From Paraburkholderia phytofirmans PsJN (GTDB lineage Bacteria > Pseudomonadota > Gammaproteobacteria > Burkholderiales > Burkholderiaceae): a stretch of 64,000 nucleotides of DNA. Below, piece by piece: positions 37,043-45,112 of this stretch. The DNA lies in contig NC_010681.1 of assembly GCF_000020125.1 (NCBI RefSeq), forward strand, positions 1,550,001 to 1,614,000, read 5' to 3'. Under the pieces are notes generated by a model, which was not told the DNA's origin, made no database searches, and saw only the letters and a program-made list of their open reading frames with translations. The position numbers and the translations under genes are program-made. Position 1 is the first letter of the stretch. Every line of letters starts with the position of its first letter.

Positions 37043-38176
37043 ATGGAAACGCATAGCATCCGAGACGCAAGCTCCTTGCGCTACGTGACCGGCCTCGATG
37101 GACTCCGAGCCATCTCGATGATGCTGGTCGTCCTGTTCCACTACACGAGCTATTTTTCCAGCCCCCTGTCACAGTTGGGTGGCGCATGGTCCGGCATCGT
37201 GCGTATTGCGTCGACCGGCTGGATAGGCGTGGACGTGTTTTTCGTGATCTCGGGCTTTCTCATCACCACGACGCTATTAAAGCGGCCCGTCAATTCAGTC
37301 GCGTCCTACGCGAAATTCATCCAGCGCCGGGCAATCCGCTTGCTGCCGGCCTATGTCGCGAGCCTGTTGATCTTCACGCTTATCGCACTGCTGATCGACC
37401 CGCATAGCAAGGTCTTGAAAAACGAGTACCTGCTATGGACATTCACGACCAGTCTGCAGTCGCTATTCGGCGATCGGGTCGCGCTGGCGGATCAACATTT
37501 CACCATGGCGCATTTCTGGACGCTGGCCGTGGAATGGCATTTCTATATCGTGTTCCCGATTCTCGTCGCCCGGTTCCATTCGTACTTTCGCCCGGCCGTG
37601 GTGCTCCTGCTGGTGGCGATGTCGTTCAGAGTGGTGTGCCATTTTGCCGGGATTTCCGACAACGGCATTTATACCTTCACGCTTTGCCGGATTGACTCGA
37701 TTGCAGTAGGTTGCCTGCTGGCACTCGTACCTTCCCATCTTCGTTCCAGGCAGTCCGCGGCGGCCGGCGTGCTCGGCGTGGCGATGTTCATGGCGATCTG
37801 GATAGCGTTGGCATGTTCAGATGTCCCATTCAAAACCTTGGCGTGGCTTCAGACGTTCGGCTATACGCTGCTCGCCGTGTCAGTCGCATTGATGATTTAC
37901 CGGGTCATCCATTCGTCTGCGCGCTCGCCGGTCGTGCGTGCGCTGGAATGCAAGCCGCTCACTGCAATAGGGCGCGCAAGCTATAGCCTGTACATCTGGC
38001 ACGTGCCGTTCTATCCCAGCATCGCGCTGCTGGCGCAACGCAATTTCGCGGACATCAGGCTTGCGTACCTGGTCGCGGTACTGGCCGGTGTCGTGATGAC
38101 GGCGGCGCTCGGCAGCCTCTCGTACCTGCTCGTCGAATCCCGATTCACCCGGGCGCGTCCGGCGGTTCTCGCCTGA
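37043..38176 (+). CDS. OafA/YrhL-type membrane acyltransferase (acyltransferase 3)
   Basis: A 377-residue membrane protein with about ten helices. The family motifs are LDGLRAISMMLVVLFHY (catalytic His), FFVISGFLIT, RRAIRLLPAY and HFWTLAVEWHFY. These enzymes O-acylate surface polysaccharides, lipids or antibiotics. It follows tRNA-Ser directly and seems somewhat less GC-rich than its neighbours, so it may be a variable surface-modification gene. No partner genes for a polysaccharide are next to it. Confidence 0.88.
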   Translation: METHSIRDASSLRYVTGLDGLRAISMMLVVLFHYTSYFSSPLSQLGGAWSGIVRIASTGWIGVDVFFVISGFLITTTLLKRPVNSVASYAKFIQRRAIRLLPAYVASLLIFTLIALLIDPHSKVLKNEYLLWTFTTSLQSLFGDRVALADQHFTMAHFWTLAVEWHFYIVFPILVARFHSYFRPAVVLLLVAMSFRVVCHFAGISDNGIYTFTLCRIDSIAVGCLLALVPSHLRSRQSAAAGVLGVAMFMAIWIALACSDVPFKTLAWLQTFGYTLLAVSVALMIYRVIHSSARSPVVRALECKPLTAIGRASYSLYIWHVPFYPSIALLAQRNFADIRLAYLVAVLAGVVMTAALGSLSYLLVESRFTRARPAVLA

Positions 38177-38297
38177 AGGCGGCGAGCCGATTCGTCGCTG
38201 CAGGCGACGTGTGCCGCGCAAGGCCGTAACCCAAAACAAATCATCTTGCTCTACACTAGCGGCCGCCCAAGTCCGCCCAGTCAAGAGCACGAACGCC

Positions 38298-39560
38298 ATG
38301 CCTCCAGCGCCCGCCGAACCGCCCGGCACCTCTTCCGTTAGTTTGCCGAAACACCCCGCATTTCAACGTTTCTGGTGCACTCGCATCCTCTCGTCGCTGT
38401 CGTTCCAGATGCTCGCCGTGGCGATGGGCTGGCACATCTACGCGCTCACGCATAGCGCTTTCGCACTCGGTCTGGTCGGCCTCGCGCAATTTCTGCCGAT
38501 GTTCGTGCTGACGCTCGTGGTCGGCCATGTCGCCGACCGTTACGACCGCCGCCGTATCGCGGCCATCTGTCAAAGCCTCGAAAGCGTCGCTGCATTGTTA
38601 TTCGCTGTCGGCACCTTCAGCGGCTGGATCAGCGCACCCGTGATTTATGTGCTGGCCGCATGCGTCGGTGCGGCGCGCGCCTTCGAATCGCCCGCGGTGG
38701 CTTCGCTATTGTCGGGCGTCGTGCCGCGCGGTCAGTTGCCCAAAGCGACGGCATGGGCCACGTCGGCAAATCAGACCGCGCAGATCGCGGGCCCGGCGCT
38801 GGGCGGTCTGCTTTACGGCATCGGCCCTGGTGCGGCTTATCTTGCTTGCACGCTGTCGTTCGCGGCCGCAGCCGCAGCGGTGTCGGGCATCTCGCTACAG
38901 ACAAAGCCGGCGAACCGCGCACCTGTCACGCTTGAATCGGTGTTCTCGGGCATTGCCTTCATTCGTCGTGAACCGGTGATTCTCGGCGCGTTGTCGCTCG
39001 ATCTGTTCGCCGTGCTGTTCGGCGGCGCGACTGCGCTGTTGCCGATCTTCGCGCGCGATATCCTGCACACGGGGCCGCTCGGGCTAGGGTTGTTGCGTTC
39101 GGGTACCGCCATCGGCGCGCTCGCCGGCACCGTCTGGCTCGCGCATTTCCCACTGCGCAACCGGCCGGGCGCGGCGATGTTCGGCGGCGTGGTCGCGTTC
39201 GGCGCGGCCACGGTCGTGTTCGGCCTGTCGCATCAATTTCTCGCCTCGCTCATCGCGCTGATGGTGCTCGGCGCGTCGGACACCATCAGTGTGGTCGTGC
39301 GTCTGTCGCTCGTGCAACTGCGCACACCGGACGAAATGCTGGGACGCGTCAGCGCAGTCAATTCGCTTTTCATCGGGACGTCGAATCAATTGGGCGAATT
39401 CGAATCCGGCTTGACGGCGGGTTGGTGGGGCGCACAACCGGCCGTGCTGGTCGGCGGCGTGGCGACCATCGCGGTCGCCTTGCTCTGGATGCGCTTCTTC
39501 CCGGAACTCAGACGCACGCGCTCGCTGGAGCGCGAAGAGGAACTGGCGCCGAGCCCCTGA
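38298..39560 (+). CDS. MFS transporter, EntS-like (MFS_3)
   Basis: A 420-residue, twelve-helix major-facilitator protein. HPAFQRFWCTRILSSLSFQMLAVAMGWHIYALT, the loop GHVADRYDRRR and VPRGQLPKATAW are typical of the EntS-like exporter branch. Some members export siderophores; others have unknown cargo. I used the ATG at 38298, close to the conserved start; the upstream extension is not family-like. Confidence 0.85.
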   Translation: MPPAPAEPPGTSSVSLPKHPAFQRFWCTRILSSLSFQMLAVAMGWHIYALTHSAFALGLVGLAQFLPMFVLTLVVGHVADRYDRRRIAAICQSLESVAALLFAVGTFSGWISAPVIYVLAACVGAARAFESPAVASLLSGVVPRGQLPKATAWATSANQTAQIAGPALGGLLYGIGPGAAYLACTLSFAAAAAAVSGISLQTKPANRAPVTLESVFSGIAFIRREPVILGALSLDLFAVLFGGATALLPIFARDILHTGPLGLGLLRSGTAIGALAGTVWLAHFPLRNRPGAAMFGGVVAFGAATVVFGLSHQFLASLIALMVLGASDTISVVVRLSLVQLRTPDEMLGRVSAVNSLFIGTSNQLGEFESGLTAGWWGAQPAVLVGGVATIAVALLWMRFFPELRRTRSLEREEELAPSP

Positions 39561-39577
39561 TCGACGCAACCCTTGCT

Positions 39578-40489
39578 TCAGGCCTGTGCGGCGCTCACAC
39601 GCAACGCGGTCCATCGCACGGTCGCCAGAATCGATGCCGCGACGATCAATGCGCCGCCGACCCACGCGCTTACCGAAATTCGCTCACCCAACCAGATGCA
39701 GGCAAACAATGCCCCGAACGCCGGTTCGCTGCCCATCAGCAGCGAGACGCGTGTCGGGCTGCTGCGCTTGATCGCGAAGTTCTGCGCAAAGAACGCGAAC
39801 AGCGTGCACGCGATCACCAGATAGCCGACATAGCCCCAGAACGCCGCGTGTCCCGCAATCGAGGGCACAGCCTGCCATTGCTGCGGCGCGAACAACCAGG
39901 CGGCTGCGGCGCTGCCGAATGCCACCACGCCAGACTGAACCACAGTCACCGACAGCGGCGGCAGCGCCGAATCGCGCATCACGCGTTTGGTCACACACAC
40001 CGTCAACGCGCGCAGCAGCGCGGCGAGCAGAATTAGCGCGTCGCCGGGATTGAGGCTCAGTTCACCGTCGCCGGCGAGCAGCCATGCGCCCAGCAGCGAA
40101 AGCGCCACTGCCACCCATTCGACGCGGCTCGGCTTGCGCTTGAGCAGCAACCATTCGACGAGCGGCGTCAACACCACGCACAAGCTGATCAGAAACGCGG
40201 CGTTGGCCGCACGCGTCATCAGGATGCCGAAGGTTTCACAGAGAAAGATACCGAGCAGCAGCACGCCGGAGAACAGCACGCCGCGCAACGTGCGGGCGTC
40301 GGTGGCGCGCAGGTGGCGCAAGGCGGGCGACAGGAGCACGAAAGTGATGCCAAAGCGCAGCGCAAGCAAACCCAGCACCGGATAGAACACCAGCGCGCTT
40401 TTGACCACGCCGTAACTGGTGCCCCAGACGACGGCGACGGCGAGCAGCATCAGATCGGACAACATGAGCAGGCGTTCTTGTTTCGACAT
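39578..40489 (-). CDS. EamA-family (DMT) transporter divergent from LysR
   Basis: A 303-residue membrane protein with about ten helices and two EamA repeats (AVVWGTSYGVVKSAL; LGERISVSAWVGGALIVAAS). The start at 40489 (MSKQERLLMLSDL) follows GAGGTCC. It is divergent from a LysR regulator 125 bases away, which likely controls it. These transporters usually export amino acids or other metabolites; the cargo is unknown. It overlaps no gene and converges on the MFS gene with only 17 bases between the stops. Confidence 0.86.
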   Translation of the reverse strand: MSKQERLLMLSDLMLLAVAVVWGTSYGVVKSALVFYPVLGLLALRFGITFVLLSPALRHLRATDARTLRGVLFSGVLLLGIFLCETFGILMTRAANAAFLISLCVVLTPLVEWLLLKRKPSRVEWVAVALSLLGAWLLAGDGELSLNPGDALILLAALLRALTVCVTKRVMRDSALPPLSVTVVQSGVVAFGSAAAAWLFAPQQWQAVPSIAGHAAFWGYVGYLVIACTLFAFFAQNFAIKRSSPTRVSLLMGSEPAFGALFACIWLGERISVSAWVGGALIVAASILATVRWTALRVSAAQA

Positions 40490-40614
40490 GGACGGACCTC
40501 GAGCTAATAAGGCGTATTGTCGAACTTTGCGCAACGCGCGATAATCGGATCTCGGCGCACAGCGTTTATGTCCAAAATGCATTAATAGCTGGTCGCGCTC
40601 ACGGACCCGGAACG

Positions 40615-41544
40615 ATGACTCCAAACGAGCTTTTCGCCTTGCTGCCGGACATGGCGGTTTTTGCGCGCGTCGTCGACGCCGGCAACTTCTCGGTGGCGGC
40701 GCGGCAACTCGGCAGCACGCCTTCGACGGTCAGCCGTCAGATCAAGCGGCTCGAAGACGCGCTGGCGACACGTTTGCTCGAGCGTTCCACGCGCACGGTG
40801 CGGGTGACGGAATCGGGCGCTCAGGTGGTGCGATTCTGTCGCGACATGGTGAGCGCCGCGTCGGGCGCGGTCGACGCCGCCGGGCAACTGGCGGGCAGAC
40901 CGCAAGGCAAGGTGAGCGTGAGCGCGCCGACCCAGTTCGCGCGGTCCGTGATCCACCCGCTGATCGCCGGCTTCCTGCGCGCTTACGACGAAGTCGACCT
41001 GCAACTCCTGTTCACCGATCACGACGTCGATCCGCTCGCCGACGATGTCGATCTCGTAATCCGCCTGACCGAGCATCCACCGCAGGGACTCGCGGGGCGC
41101 CGATTGGGCGCGGTGCGCTGGCTGCTGGTGGCGTCGCCGGCGTATTTGCGTGAGCGCGGCACACCGGCGCAGCCGCGCGATCTGCACAAGCACGCCTGCA
41201 TCTACCTGGGCGAGACCGCCGACGACAACCGCTGGCGCTTTCGCCGCGGCACGGAGACACAGAGCGTCGACGTGAAAGGTCGCTACATCGCCAACCATGC
41301 CGGCGCGCGACTCGAAGCCGCGCTGCAGGACTTCGGCGTTGCGTGCGTACCGGAATTCGCGGCAGCAGACTCACTGCAAAGCGGCGCGCTCGTGCAGGTT
41401 CTGCCCGACTGGAATCTCGAAGCGCGCGCTTACGTGGGCTCGGTGTGGCTGCTGTATCCGCCAAATCGATTCTTGCCGCCGAAGGTGAGGGCATTGATCG
41501 ACTACCTCGTCGAGCATCTGCACGACACCTTGGATACCGCATGA
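40615..41544 (+). CDS. LysR-family regulator divergent from DMT exporter
   Basis: A 309-residue LysR-type regulator with an N-terminal helix-turn-helix (FARVVDAGNFSVAARQLGSTPSTVSRQIKRLEDAL) and an inducer domain of the CrgA/DmlR-like group. It probably controls the divergent exporter; an asparaginase gene follows 90 bases downstream on the same strand. The inducer is unknown. Confidence 0.88.
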   Translation: MTPNELFALLPDMAVFARVVDAGNFSVAARQLGSTPSTVSRQIKRLEDALATRLLERSTRTVRVTESGAQVVRFCRDMVSAASGAVDAAGQLAGRPQGKVSVSAPTQFARSVIHPLIAGFLRAYDEVDLQLLFTDHDVDPLADDVDLVIRLTEHPPQGLAGRRLGAVRWLLVASPAYLRERGTPAQPRDLHKHACIYLGETADDNRWRFRRGTETQSVDVKGRYIANHAGARLEAALQDFGVACVPEFAAADSLQSGALVQVLPDWNLEARAYVGSVWLLYPPNRFLPPKVRALIDYLVEHLHDTLDTA

Positions 41545-41635
41545 GAACCACCGCGCTGGACGAAAGCGGAATTGCCCGCGTAAGTCATGATTCAATGCAG
41601 GCCCAGCGATTCGATCGATTACGAGGAGAACCAGC

Positions 41636-42727
41636 ATGAGCACGCGCGAAACCGGGCCGACTGCGGCGACTGTCTATCGTGGCGCTTCGATTGAGAACAC
41701 GCATGTAGCGCACGTCGCGGTGGTCGATGCGAGCGGCCGCTTGCTGGCTTCATTCGGCGATCCGTCGCGTATGACGCTGGCGCGTTCCGCCGCGAAGCCC
41801 GCGCAAGCGTTGGCGGTGTTGGAGACCGGCGCACTGGAGCGTTTCGGTTTCGACGAAGCCGACCTTGCGCTGATGTGCGCCTCGCACAGCAGCGAGGCGC
41901 GCCACATCGAGCGCACGCGCCAGATGCTCGCCAAGGCGCAGGCGAGCGAAGCCGATCTGCGCTGCGGCGGCCATCCCCCGTTATCCGACGCCGTCTACAT
42001 CGACTGGCTCAAACGCGACTTCAAGCCGGACGGCGTGTGCAGCAACTGCTCCGGCAAACACGCGGGCATGCTGGCCGGTGCACAATCGATCGGAGCGTCG
42101 ATGGAGGGTTATGAACGACCGGACCATCCATTGCAGGTGCGAGTCAAACACACGGTCGCGGACGTTTGCGACCTGCCCGACGAAGCAGTGCAATGGGCGA
42201 CCGATGGTTGCAATCTACCGACACCGGCTTTTCCGCTCGATCGCCTCGCACGCCTGTTCGCGAAGCTGGCCGCCGCAGAAGACGAGGTATCGTCGGGCGC
42301 ACAGTCGGTCACATCGCGCACTTCAGCACTCGCCCGAATCTACCGCGCGATGACAATGTATCCCGAATGGGTAGCGGGCGAGGGCCGCTTCTGCACGCAG
42401 CTGATGCAGGCATTCGACGGCGCGCTGGTCGGCAAGGTCGGCGCGGACGGCAGCTACGCGATAGGCGTACGGGCGTCGGAGCAGACGAAGAGGGCAGGCG
42501 CGCAAGGCGCGCTGGGCTTCGCGGTAAAGATCGAGGATGGCAACGTCGGGATACTGTATGCGGTGGTGGCGGAAGTGCTCGCGTTGCTGGAGATCGGGAC
42601 ACCGGAACAACGAGCGAAACTCGCGGCGTTCCACGCACCGAAGATGTTGAACACGATGGGCATACAAACGAGCCGGATAACATTTTCGGTTGCACTCCAA
42701 CGCGCACCGGAAGCCGCGATTGAATGA
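41636..42727 (+). CDS. L-asparaginase II, rhizobial (ReAV/AnsA) type
   Basis: A 363-residue asparaginase of the pfam06089 group, unrelated to the E. coli enzymes. Key residues known from ReAV can be seen: the Ser-x-x-Lys pair in ARSAAKPAQA, Ser in CASHSSEARH, the metal-site Cys and Lys in CSNCSGKHAGM, and Cys in TDGCNLPTPAF. It hydrolyses asparagine to aspartate and ammonia. The last 90 or so codons use rare codons (ATA, AGG, CGA, ACA) unlike the first part. Confidence 0.9.
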   Translation: MSTRETGPTAATVYRGASIENTHVAHVAVVDASGRLLASFGDPSRMTLARSAAKPAQALAVLETGALERFGFDEADLALMCASHSSEARHIERTRQMLAKAQASEADLRCGGHPPLSDAVYIDWLKRDFKPDGVCSNCSGKHAGMLAGAQSIGASMEGYERPDHPLQVRVKHTVADVCDLPDEAVQWATDGCNLPTPAFPLDRLARLFAKLAAAEDEVSSGAQSVTSRTSALARIYRAMTMYPEWVAGEGRFCTQLMQAFDGALVGKVGADGSYAIGVRASEQTKRAGAQGALGFAVKIEDGNVGILYAVVAEVLALLEIGTPEQRAKLAAFHAPKMLNTMGIQTSRITFSVALQRAPEAAIE

Positions 42728-42860
42728 ACGACCGCAGCGGCGCGCGCAGCGCCGCCGGAAGAATGACTGCTGTGTCACAAACGCGGAGTGTGCGAGAGCA
42801 CAGGTTCCAGATGCGCCACTACCGTGGCTGTGCGAGGGACCCGCTTATGGGCTGGCGGTG

Positions 42861-42928
42861 CAAAGCGGCTTTCTTTGCCTACTTTCTTTGCCGCGGCAAA
42901 GAAAGTAGGTGCCGCCCCGCACAGGGGC
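42861..42928. repeat. Palindromic intergenic repeat element
   Basis: The core is a perfect 32-bp palindrome at 42878-42909 (half site CCTACTTTCTTTGCCG). It is flanked by a CAAAG/CTTTG stem at 42861-42877 and a GCCCC/GGGGC hairpin at 42914-42928. I recall this sequence as a repeat seen many times in Burkholderia genomes, usually between genes. It lies between the convergent asparaginase and cheV genes. Confidence 0.75.
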
Positions 42929-42991
42929 AACGCTAATAGACCACCGCGAATTCAAGGAAAGGCCAACAAACCAAGAAGCCCAGAAAAAAAC

Positions 42992-43969
42992 TCAAGCAGC
43001 AACCTGAGAAGGCACAACCCCAATCGCATTCCGAATAGCATCAGCCAACTCTGCGGCAGCAAACTTCGCCACATACCCATTAGCCCCGGCATTCTTCACA
43101 TGCGCTTCATTAGCCGCCCCGGTCAGAGAAGAATGAATAATGACCGGAATATCCCGAGTCCGCTCATCAGCCTTAATCTGCCGCGTGAGCATAAACCCAT
43201 CCATCTCAGGCATCTCAAGATCCGTCAAAACAAGCGCAATGCTGTCCTTAACACGAGTCCCGTTAGCCTGCGCCTCACGCGCAACCTGTTGCAAGGTATT
43301 CCAGGCCTCTTCCCCGGTCTTGGTCATCACATAATCCGCGCCAATAGCGCTCAAAGCCTGCTCGATAAGCTTCCGGGCAAACCCGGAATCATCGGCCGCA
43401 AGAATCTTCGCCCCGCGCAGAATCCCCAACGCATCGCCAACGGAAGTCGGATCCACACTAGGATGCTGTGACGGAAACACATCGCGCAACACCTGCTCTA
43501 CATCGATCACTTGCGCCAACCGCGAATCCCCGGTATTCCCATCTATCCGCGCAATGCTGGTAACCAGATTCCCCCCAGCCGCGCCTTCAGCGGACAACAC
43601 CTGATTCCACTCCAGCCGCACGATATCGTCGACTTCCTCGACCGCGAACGCCTGAGTCGACCGCGCAAACTCCGTCACCAGCAAGATATTCAGTCCGCGC
43701 GTGGGCTCACACCCCATCAACCGCGGCAAGTCGATCACAGGAATGATCTGCCCGCGAATATCCACGGCGCCCATCACGAACGGCGACGAACCGGCAATCG
43801 GCGTCACCGCGGGCATCGTGGAGATTTCCCGCACCTTGAAGACGTTGATGCCATAAAGCTCGTGCGCGTCGCTGCCGGGCACCGAGCCCAGGCGGTACAG
43901 CAACAACTCGAACTTGTTGGAACTCGTCAGGTTGCTGCGTTCATCGTTCGCGCGGTTGTCTACTGCCAT
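42992..43969 (-). CDS. cheV: Chemotaxis coupling protein CheV (CheW-REC)
   Basis: A 325-residue fusion of an N-terminal CheW-like domain (LLLYRLG...ELYGINVFKVREI, AVDIRGQIIPVIDLPRLMG) and a C-terminal receiver domain whose phospho-acceptor Asp is in LVLTDLEMPEMDG. It links receptors to the CheA kinase and can be tuned by phosphorylation. GGAGAG precedes the ATG, and a sigma-28-type promoter lies about 80 bases upstream. The last two thirds use many G- and T-ending codons (GGG, ATT, GCT, CGG), unlike neighbours. Confidence 0.94.
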   Translation of the reverse strand: MAVDNRANDERSNLTSSNKFELLLYRLGSVPGSDAHELYGINVFKVREISTMPAVTPIAGSSPFVMGAVDIRGQIIPVIDLPRLMGCEPTRGLNILLVTEFARSTQAFAVEEVDDIVRLEWNQVLSAEGAAGGNLVTSIARIDGNTGDSRLAQVIDVEQVLRDVFPSQHPSVDPTSVGDALGILRGAKILAADDSGFARKLIEQALSAIGADYVMTKTGEEAWNTLQQVAREAQANGTRVKDSIALVLTDLEMPEMDGFMLTRQIKADERTRDIPVIIHSSLTGAANEAHVKNAGANGYVAKFAAAELADAIRNAIGVVPSQVAA

Positions 43970-44049
43970 CGAATCTCTCCAGGATTACGGTGCGTGGGAT
44001 GCGCCACCCAACCGTGTCGTTCGATCCTGGCGCGCGCCTTACCTTTCTG

Positions 44050-44076
44050 TTATCGGCGCGGCCGACAGAAAATTCA
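44050..44076 (-). promoter_or_regulatory. Sigma-28 (FliA) promoter of cheV
   Basis: On the minus strand GCCGATAA is an exact match to the -10 consensus, with TGAATTTT (6 of 8 matches to TAAAGTTT) 11 bases upstream. This places cheV in the late flagellar regulon. Confidence 0.75.
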
Positions 44077-44382
44077 GCGATTCCGCATGGTTTTCCTCGC
44101 ATGCTCTGGTTAACACGCAAGCGATATCGAGGGCACGAGGCGGCGCAAACACATTTGGCCGCAATACAGGCCTGTCAAGGCATTGATATGAGGGTTACCT
44201 AACGTTACAGAAGCGACAGCGTCGTATCACATGCCGCGGGGCACGGCTCCTAGAATTCACAGCGATTAAAGCGTGGCGCCGTCAGCGACGCGAAAGCTGA
44301 CTGCAAGGTATGCGCGCAGTCGGCCCGACGCCTGAGGCGCACACGCATCGCTGCCGTTTCGCTTCCACCTCAAGGAGAACGT
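44077..44382. other. Intergenic region upstream of DUF4142 gene
   Basis: About 300 bases without a supported gene. The end carries AAGGAGAACGT, the ribosome site of the DUF4142 gene. No clear promoter or repeat was identified. Confidence 0.4.
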
Positions 44383-44943
44383 ATGATCCGCTTGCCTCTC
44401 GCCACTATCGCCAGCACCTGCATGGCTGGACTGCTCGTCGTCGCCGGCGCGGCCAACGCTCAAACTACGCCGGCAGCGGCCGCGGCAGACGCCGGCCGTC
44501 TGCATGCCGCCGACCAGACGTTCATCGCGGACGGCACCAAGGCCGTCGCGACGCAACGCGACGCCGCGCGCATCGCGACCTCGCGCTCGACCGACCGCGA
44601 CGTCAAGGCCTTCGCCGAGCGCGTCTCGGCCGACAACGCGAAAATCTCCGACGCACTGCGCGCGGCGAGCCCGCGCGGCGTCGATGTGCCGAAAAACGAT
44701 CCCGACGCGGCGGTGCTCGCGAGCATCAACAACCTGCGTGGCGCCGAATTCGACAAGGCCTATATCGAACAGGTCGCGCTCGCCGGCGAACAGAAAGCGC
44801 TGTCGGCATTCCAGGCGGAAATCGCCTCGGGCCGCGACGAGCAGTTGAAGGACGCGGCGAAGAAGGCATTGCCGACGATCCAGGAACACTACGCAATGGC
44901 GCAGGATCTTGCCAAGCGTAAGCATCTGCCGACCGCGCAGTAA
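44383..44943 (+). CDS. DUF4142 periplasmic protein
   Basis: A 186-residue protein with a signal peptide (cleavage near ANAQTTPA, residues 24-28) followed by a helical domain of the DUF4142 family: ADQTFIADGTKAVATQRDAARIATSRSTDRDVKAFAERV-like and a closing QEHYAMAQDLAKR. The fold is ferritin-like by family description, but no metal-binding set is obvious. AAGGAG precedes the ATG. The function is unknown; members are often linked to stress. Confidence 0.86.
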   Translation: MIRLPLATIASTCMAGLLVVAGAANAQTTPAAAAADAGRLHAADQTFIADGTKAVATQRDAARIATSRSTDRDVKAFAERVSADNAKISDALRAASPRGVDVPKNDPDAAVLASINNLRGAEFDKAYIEQVALAGEQKALSAFQAEIASGRDEQLKDAAKKALPTIQEHYAMAQDLAKRKHLPTAQ

Positions 44944-45112
44944 GCGGTCAAACGCGCGTCACGTTGCGGCGTGACGCGCGTGCGTGCGGATGCGTGGTTT
45001 TCGGCGATAATCGGCTTCGCTCTTTCGAGTCCGCTGCGCGCTCATCTTGAACGACGCACTGCAACTCAAAAGCTCTCACGGTTTTCACGCGCATTCGATC
45101 AAAGCTCTCCGC

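Noticed and set aside
36842..38176. Genomic island inserted at tRNA-Ser
   Set aside because: No integrase and no repeated tRNA 3' end were found downstream; only one possibly variable acyltransferase gene follows.
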